Assembly (NCBI RefSeq): GCF_029407905.1
Contig: NW_026577929.1
Coordinates: forward strand, 310,001-374,000
Length of the DNA stretch: 64,000 nucleotides
Direction: 5' to 3'
Source of the DNA: Bubalus kerabau
Taxonomy: Eukaryota; Chordata; Mammalia; Artiodactyla; Bovidae
Shown here: positions 58,701 to 64,000 of the stretch, piece by piece
Layout of the letters: each line of letters begins with the position of its first letter
How positions within the stretch are numbered: the first letter of the stretch is position 1
Made by a program: the position numbers and the translations under genes
Notes under the pieces: generated by a model
Told to the model about the DNA's origin: nothing
The model's database searches: none
Seen by the model: only the letters and a program-made list of their open reading frames with translations

Positions 58701-61700
58701 GCCCCTTCCTGTTGTGCCTTCATCAAAAGGGTTATCTTCAAAGAGGTGTCCGGGCATTGGGATCTTATCAAGAGTGAACCGGGAAATCGGGGTCTTTCGG
58801 CATGTGTCACCATCCACGAGGCTATGTCTCGAATATCCTCGTGAGACCGGCCTCATCCTGAGATGCACCGGGAAAGGTGGGAACCCCTTCAAGAAAAAAC
58901 AGGGGAATCAACCCTCCTGTCACGATCAGGAGGGGAGAAGGGGCCCAGATGTAGTGGTGCCAGGAACCTCGGTGTTCTCCTCGAGTCAGACCAGTGTGTC
59001 GAGGAACTTTTGAGGTCGCATAAAGGGTGCCAATACCGATTCGCACTTCAAGACGGAACGTGGGACTTCTCTTGAGACGCTGTAGGGGGCAAGGGCCTCA
59101 TCTTGCGATGACGGGGGAACCACGTGGCGTTTCTCGAGTTTTGGCGGGATTCTCGAGTTTCGACGGGGAATACAGTCTTCCTCATGTGTTGGCCCAGGGA
59201 AGTCCTATCTTCCATTCGAGTTTCAAGGGAGAGCTGGGGATTGTCCACGAGTCACTGCAGGGCAAAATAGACCTCATCTAGGCTTGTGTCCAGGACATAA
59301 TGTTCGTCCCTAGGGTCGACAGGGATCTGGGTGTTGCATACCAGACTCACCCGGGGAATCAGGCCTTGTCTCGAGGGGAAGCAAAGAACTCAGCTGTCCT
59401 TTTGAGTCGCGATGGGTATCTCTTGGAGCCCACTGTGTGCCCTAAAGGGAGTCAAGCCTCCTGTGCTGTTTGGATAGAGGACTCGGGATTCCTCTCCAGG
59501 CCATGCAGGAAAAGAAGGCTCTCATCTCGCGATGACGGCGGCATCTCGTGGGTTTTCTAGACTGCCGCGCTAGTGCCGGGTTTCTGACGAGGTACGAGAG
59601 GGAGCTCAGGGAGCCTCTCGTGTGGCTCCAGGGAAGTCAGGTCCCCATGAGATGGCTAGGGGGAGTTCGTCATTGCTCTCGAGTCATGGTAGGGTAATCG
59701 GGCCTCAAGACGGGTTGAAGAAGGACTCTCGAGGTCTTTCTCGGGTTACTGCATAAAACCCAGGGTTCCCTTGACTTGTGCCTGCGACCTCAGGGAGCTT
59801 CTCAGAGTGCCTCTGAGAAGTCAGGGATACTGTGCAGTTTGGAGGGTCCTCTCGAGACTCCTCTGCATTTGGTGGAATGTAAGAGGGACTCATCTCGAGT
59901 TGAAGCAGGAACCTCAGTGTTCCTCTCCATTTCTGACTCAGATCGCAAGGTCCCTGCATGTTGGTACAGGAGAGTCAGGCCTCGTCTTTTCTGGAGGATG
60001 GGACTCCTCTTGCCTCTCGAGTTGTTCTCGAGGTGACAGGCCACTTGTCGAGCTGTGTATGTAACCTGCCCGTTTTTCCGGATGATGCACAGGTGTGTTA
60101 GTGCCCCTTCGTGTTGTACCTTCATACTCAAGGCTGCCTTCCAAGAGGTGTCCGAGCATCGGATTCTTATCAAGAGCAGACCGGGAAATTGGAGTCTTTC
60201 GGCAAGTGGCACCGCCCACAAAGCTACGTATCGATTTCCCCATGAGACCGGCCTCATCCTGAGTTGTGCAGGGAAGGTCGGGCCCCCTTGCAGACAAAGC
60301 AGGGGAATCGACCCACCGGTCACGATCAGGAGGGGAGAAGGGGCTTAAATGAAGTGGTGCCGGGAACCTCGGTGTTCCCCTTGAGTGAGACCGGCGTGTT
60401 GGGGGACTTTTGGGGTCGCATCAAGGGTGCCAAGTACCGTTTCGCATTTCAAGACGGAACCTGGGACATCTTTTGAAACGCTGTAGTGGGCAAGGGCCTC
60501 ATCTTGCGATGACGGGAGAACCACGTGGTTTTGCTCGAGTTGCGGCGGGATTCTCGAGTTATGACCGGGAATTTAGGCTTCCTCTTGTTGGCCTTGAAAT
60601 CCAATCTTCCATTCGGGTTGCGAGGGGGAGCTGGGGATTGCACTAGAGTCACTGCAGGGCAAAAGAGACCTAATCTGGGCTTGTGTCCAGGATCTAATGT
60701 TGCTCTCCAGGGGCGACAGGGATCTCGGGTTTGCATTCCAGTCTCATCCGGGGAGTCAGTTCTCACCTCGAGGGTAAGCAAAGAATTCCGCTCTCATCTC
60801 GAGTCGCGATGGGTATCTCTTGGAGCCCAATGTGTGTACTAAAGGGAGTCAAGCCTCCTGTGGAGTTTGGAGAGAGGACTCGGGATTGGACTCCAGGCCA
60901 TGCAGGAAAAGGAGGCCCTCATCTCGAGATGACGGTGGCGTCTCGTGGGTTTTCTCGAGCTGCGGCGCCAGTGTGGGGTGTCTCATGAAGTACCACGGGG
61001 ATCTCAGGGAGCCTCTTGTGTGGCGCCAGGAAAATCCAGTATTCCTTTCGAGTTGCAAGTTAGAACTGGGGATTGCTCTCCAGTCACTGCAGGGCAAAAT
61101 AGACATCATCTACGCTTGTGTCCAGGACCTAGTGTTCAACTACTGGGCCGACAGGGATCTCAGGGTTGCATTCTGGACTCACCCGGAGATTCAGTCCTCG
61201 TCTTGAGGGGAAAAAAAGGACTCCACTCTCCTGTCGATTCGCGACGGGTATCTCTTGGAGCCCACTGCGTGGCGTAAAGGGAGTGAAGCCTCCTATGGAG
61301 TTTGGAGAGATGACTCGGGATTGTTTTCCTGGCCATGCAGGAAAAAAGGCCCTCATCTCGCGATGACGGGGGCGTCTCGTGGGTTTTCTCCAGCTGTGGC
61401 GCCAGTATCAGATTTCTCACGAGGTACGACGGGGAACTCAGAGAGCCTCTCGTGTGGTGCTAGGGACGTCAGGTCTCCGTGCATGTGGTGAAGGGGAGTG
61501 CGTGATTGCTCTCGAGTCATAGTAGGCGAATTGGGCCTCAAGACGCATTGAAGAAGGACTCTCGAGGTCTTTCTCGGGTTGCGGCAGGGAACCCTGGGTT
61601 CCCTCGACTTGTGTTGGTGACCTCAGGCAACTTCTCAGGGTGCCTCTGAGAAGTCAGGGACACTGTGGATTTGGGAGGGGCCTTTCGTTACTCAACTGGG

Positions 61701-64000
61701 TTTGGTGCAATCGAAGAGGGCCTCATCTCGAATGGAGGCAAGAACCTCAGGGGTCCTCTCCATTTCTGACTCGGGTCGCAGAGTACCTGCCGAGTATGGA
61801 CAAGAGAGTCACGCCTCGTCTTCTGTGGAGGAATGGATCTCCGCTTGCCTTTCGAGTTGTTCACGGAGTGACAGGCCACTTGTTGAGCTGTGTGTGGAAC
61901 CTGCGGGTTTTTCCAGACGATGCACAGGGGTGTCAGTGCCCCTTCGTGTTGTGCCTTCATCCAAAGGGTTGCCTTCAAAGAGGTGTCCGGGCATCAGGTT
62001 CTTTTCAAGAGCGTACCAGAAAATTGGGGTCTTTCAGCATGTGGTACCACCCACGAGGCTATGTCTAGAATTTCCTCGGGAGACCGGCCTCATCCTGAGG
62101 TTCGCCGGGAAGGTAGGGAACCTCTTGCAGACAAAGCAGGGGAATCGATCCACCGGTCGCGATCAGAAGGGGAGAAGGGGCTCAGATGAAGTGGTGCGGG
62201 GAACCTCGGTGGTCCCCTCGAGTGAGACCGGTATGTCACGGCACTTTTGAGGTCGCATCAAGGGTGCCAAGTACAGTTTCGCACTTCAAGACGGAACGTG
62301 GGAATTCTCTGGAGATGCTGTAGCGGGCAAGGGCCTCATATTGCGATGACGAGGGAAACACGTGGTTTTTCTCGAGATGCGGCGGGATTCTCGAGTTACG
62401 ACGGGGAATTCAGGCTTCCTCTTGTGTTGGCCCAGGAAGTCCAATCTTCCATTCAACTTGTCACAGAGAGCTGTGGGTTGCTCTCGAGTCACTTCAGGGC
62501 AAAGAGTCCTCATCTAGGCTTGGGTCCAGGACGTAGTGTTCCTCTCCAGGGGCAACAGGGATATCGGGGTCGCATTCCAGTCTCATCTGGTGGGTCACGC
62601 CTCGTCTCGAGTCGAAGCAAAGGACTCCACTATCCTCTCGAGTCACGACGTGTAACTCTTGGAGCCCAATGAGTGGCCTAAAGGGAGTCAAGCATCCTGT
62701 GTAGCTTGGACAGAAGGTTCACGCTTGATCTGCATACCATTCAGTTAAAGATGGCCCTCCTCTCTTGATGACGGGAGCATCTCATGGGTTTTCTCGAGCT
62801 GCGGCGTCAGTGTGGGGTTTCTCACGAGATATGATGGGGAGCTCAGGGAGCCTCTCGTGTGGCGCCAGAGAAGTCAGGCCTCCATGCGTGTGGCCAGGCA
62901 GATCGCGTCATTGCTCTGGAGTCATGGGAGGGACTAGGGCCTCAAGATGCATTTAAGAAGGACTCTCGAGGTCTTTCTTGGGTAGGGGCGGGAAACACTT
63001 ATTTCCCTCGACCTCTACCGGGGACCTTAGTGAACTTCCCAGGTGCCTCTGAGAGGTGAGGGATACTGAGGAGTTAGAGGGGCCTCTCGGGACTCCACTA
63101 GGTTTGACGAAATGAAAGAGGGCCTCATCTCGATTGGAGGCAGGAACCTCAGGCTTCCTCTCCATTTCTGACTCCGACCGCAGGGTCCCTGCAGGGTTGG
63201 GACAGGAGAGTCAGGCCTCGTCTTGTCTGAGTAATGGAACTCTGCTTGCCTCTTGAGTCGTTCAGTGGGTTTCAGGCCCCTTGTCGAGCTGTGTGTGGAA
63301 CCTGCGGGTGTTTCCAGAAGATGCACAGGGGTGTCATTGCCCCTTCATTTTGTGCCTTCCCCCACAGGGTTGCCTTCAAAGAGGTGTCCGGGCATCGGGT
63401 TCATTTTAAGAGCGGACCAGGAAATCGGGGTCGTTCGGCATGTGGCAGCACCAACGTGGCTCATCTCGAATTTCCTCGTGAGACCAGCATCATCCTGAGG
63501 TGCGCCGGGAAGGCCGGGAACACCTTCCACACAAAGAAGGGGAATCGACTCTCCTGTCGTGATCAGGTGGGGAGATGGGGCTCAGATGAAGTGGGGCCGG
63601 GACTCTAGGTGTTCCACTCGAGGGAACCCGGCATTTCAGGGAACTTTAGGGGTCGCAACAAGGGAGCCAAGTACCGTTTCCCACTTCAGGACGGAACATG
63701 TGACTTCCCTGGGGACGCTGTAGCGGGCAAGGGCCTCATTCTGTGAAGACGTTGGAACCACGTCGTTTTTCTCGAGTTGAGTCTGGATTCTCGAAAACGA
63801 CGGGGATTTCAGGCTTCCTCTTGGGTTGGCCCTGGGAAGCCCAATCTTCCCCTGGAGTTGCGAGGGAAAGCTGGGGGTTCTGCTCGAGTCACTACAGGGC
63901 CAAAGAGACCTCATCGAGGCGTGTGTCCAGGACCTAATATTCCTCTCAAGGGAAGACAGGGATCTCGGGTTTCCATTCCAGACTCCCCCAGGGAGTCAGG
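52737..64000. repeat. Bovine satellite I array, copy 2 (runs past window end)
   Basis: Same array as 20044-31388, anchors at 52830, 54231, 55633, 57034, 58454, 59874, 61707 and 63109, giving intervals 1401, 1402, 1401, 1420, 1420, 1833 and 1402. The unit order (two 1,420-bp units, then the 1,833-bp hybrid) is the same as in the first copy up to about 61579. After that the two arrays are no longer in register. The array is open at the window end. Confidence 0.92.

Noticed and set aside
1..64000. CENP-B boxes
   Set aside because: Scanning by eye for TTCGnnnnAnnCGGG on both strands gave only partial matches (for instance TTCGAAGCAGAGACGG in the LTR); a pattern search would be needed to exclude it fully.

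Overview
This window is mammalian satellite DNA with no protein-coding gene that I can support. The organism is almost certainly a bovine, Bos or a close relative in Bovini. Three signals say so: a tandem satellite with a 1,402-bp period and frequent CTCGAG motifs, which is the known period of bovine satellite I (1.715 g/cm3); intact ruminant retroposons (Bov-A2-type SINEs with CAG tails, BovB-related fragments); and a ruminant-type endogenous retrovirus solo LTR. The setting should be centromeric or pericentromeric heterochromatin.

The layout is one very long higher-order repeat, seen slightly less than twice. First copy: end of a satellite I array (1-1825); a second satellite family with monomers of about 535, 695 and 680 bp (1826-14666), interrupted by a solo LTR (4310-5607); a CpG-rich block (14667-15560); an AT-rich block carrying an ERV LTR piece, an antisense L1 piece, a Bov-A2 SINE and a BovB-related piece (15561-19060); a second CpG-rich block (19061-20043); then satellite I (20044-31388). 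Second copy: second satellite family (31389-42896, the same solo LTR at 33875-35174); CpG block (42897-43790); AT block (43791-47296); CpG block (47297-48280); AT block (48281-51752); CpG block (51753-52736); satellite I (52737 to the window end).

The two copies run in register with an offset of about 29.56 kb, then 28.23 kb, then 32.69 kb. Two events explain the changes. A 1,337-bp stretch (two 680-bp monomers) is missing from the second copy at a 7-bp homology. A 4.46-kb CpG+AT module is present once more in the second copy. Marker bases in the first copy's AT block switch from resembling the second copy's first AT block to resembling its second AT block, so the first copy looks like the product of an unequal crossover that removed one module.

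Functional hints are limited to the CpG-rich blocks. Each has a GC-rich minisatellite of about 120 bp, followed in three of five copies by a strong 5' splice-site match (CAG|GTAAGG), and in four of five by AATAAA near the end. An RFX/X-box-like palindrome lies about 150 bp upstream of the full-length blocks, intact in two copies. This could be a non-coding transcription unit embedded in satellite DNA; that is inference. All open reading frames looked at behave as chance ORFs in GC-rich tandem repeats.
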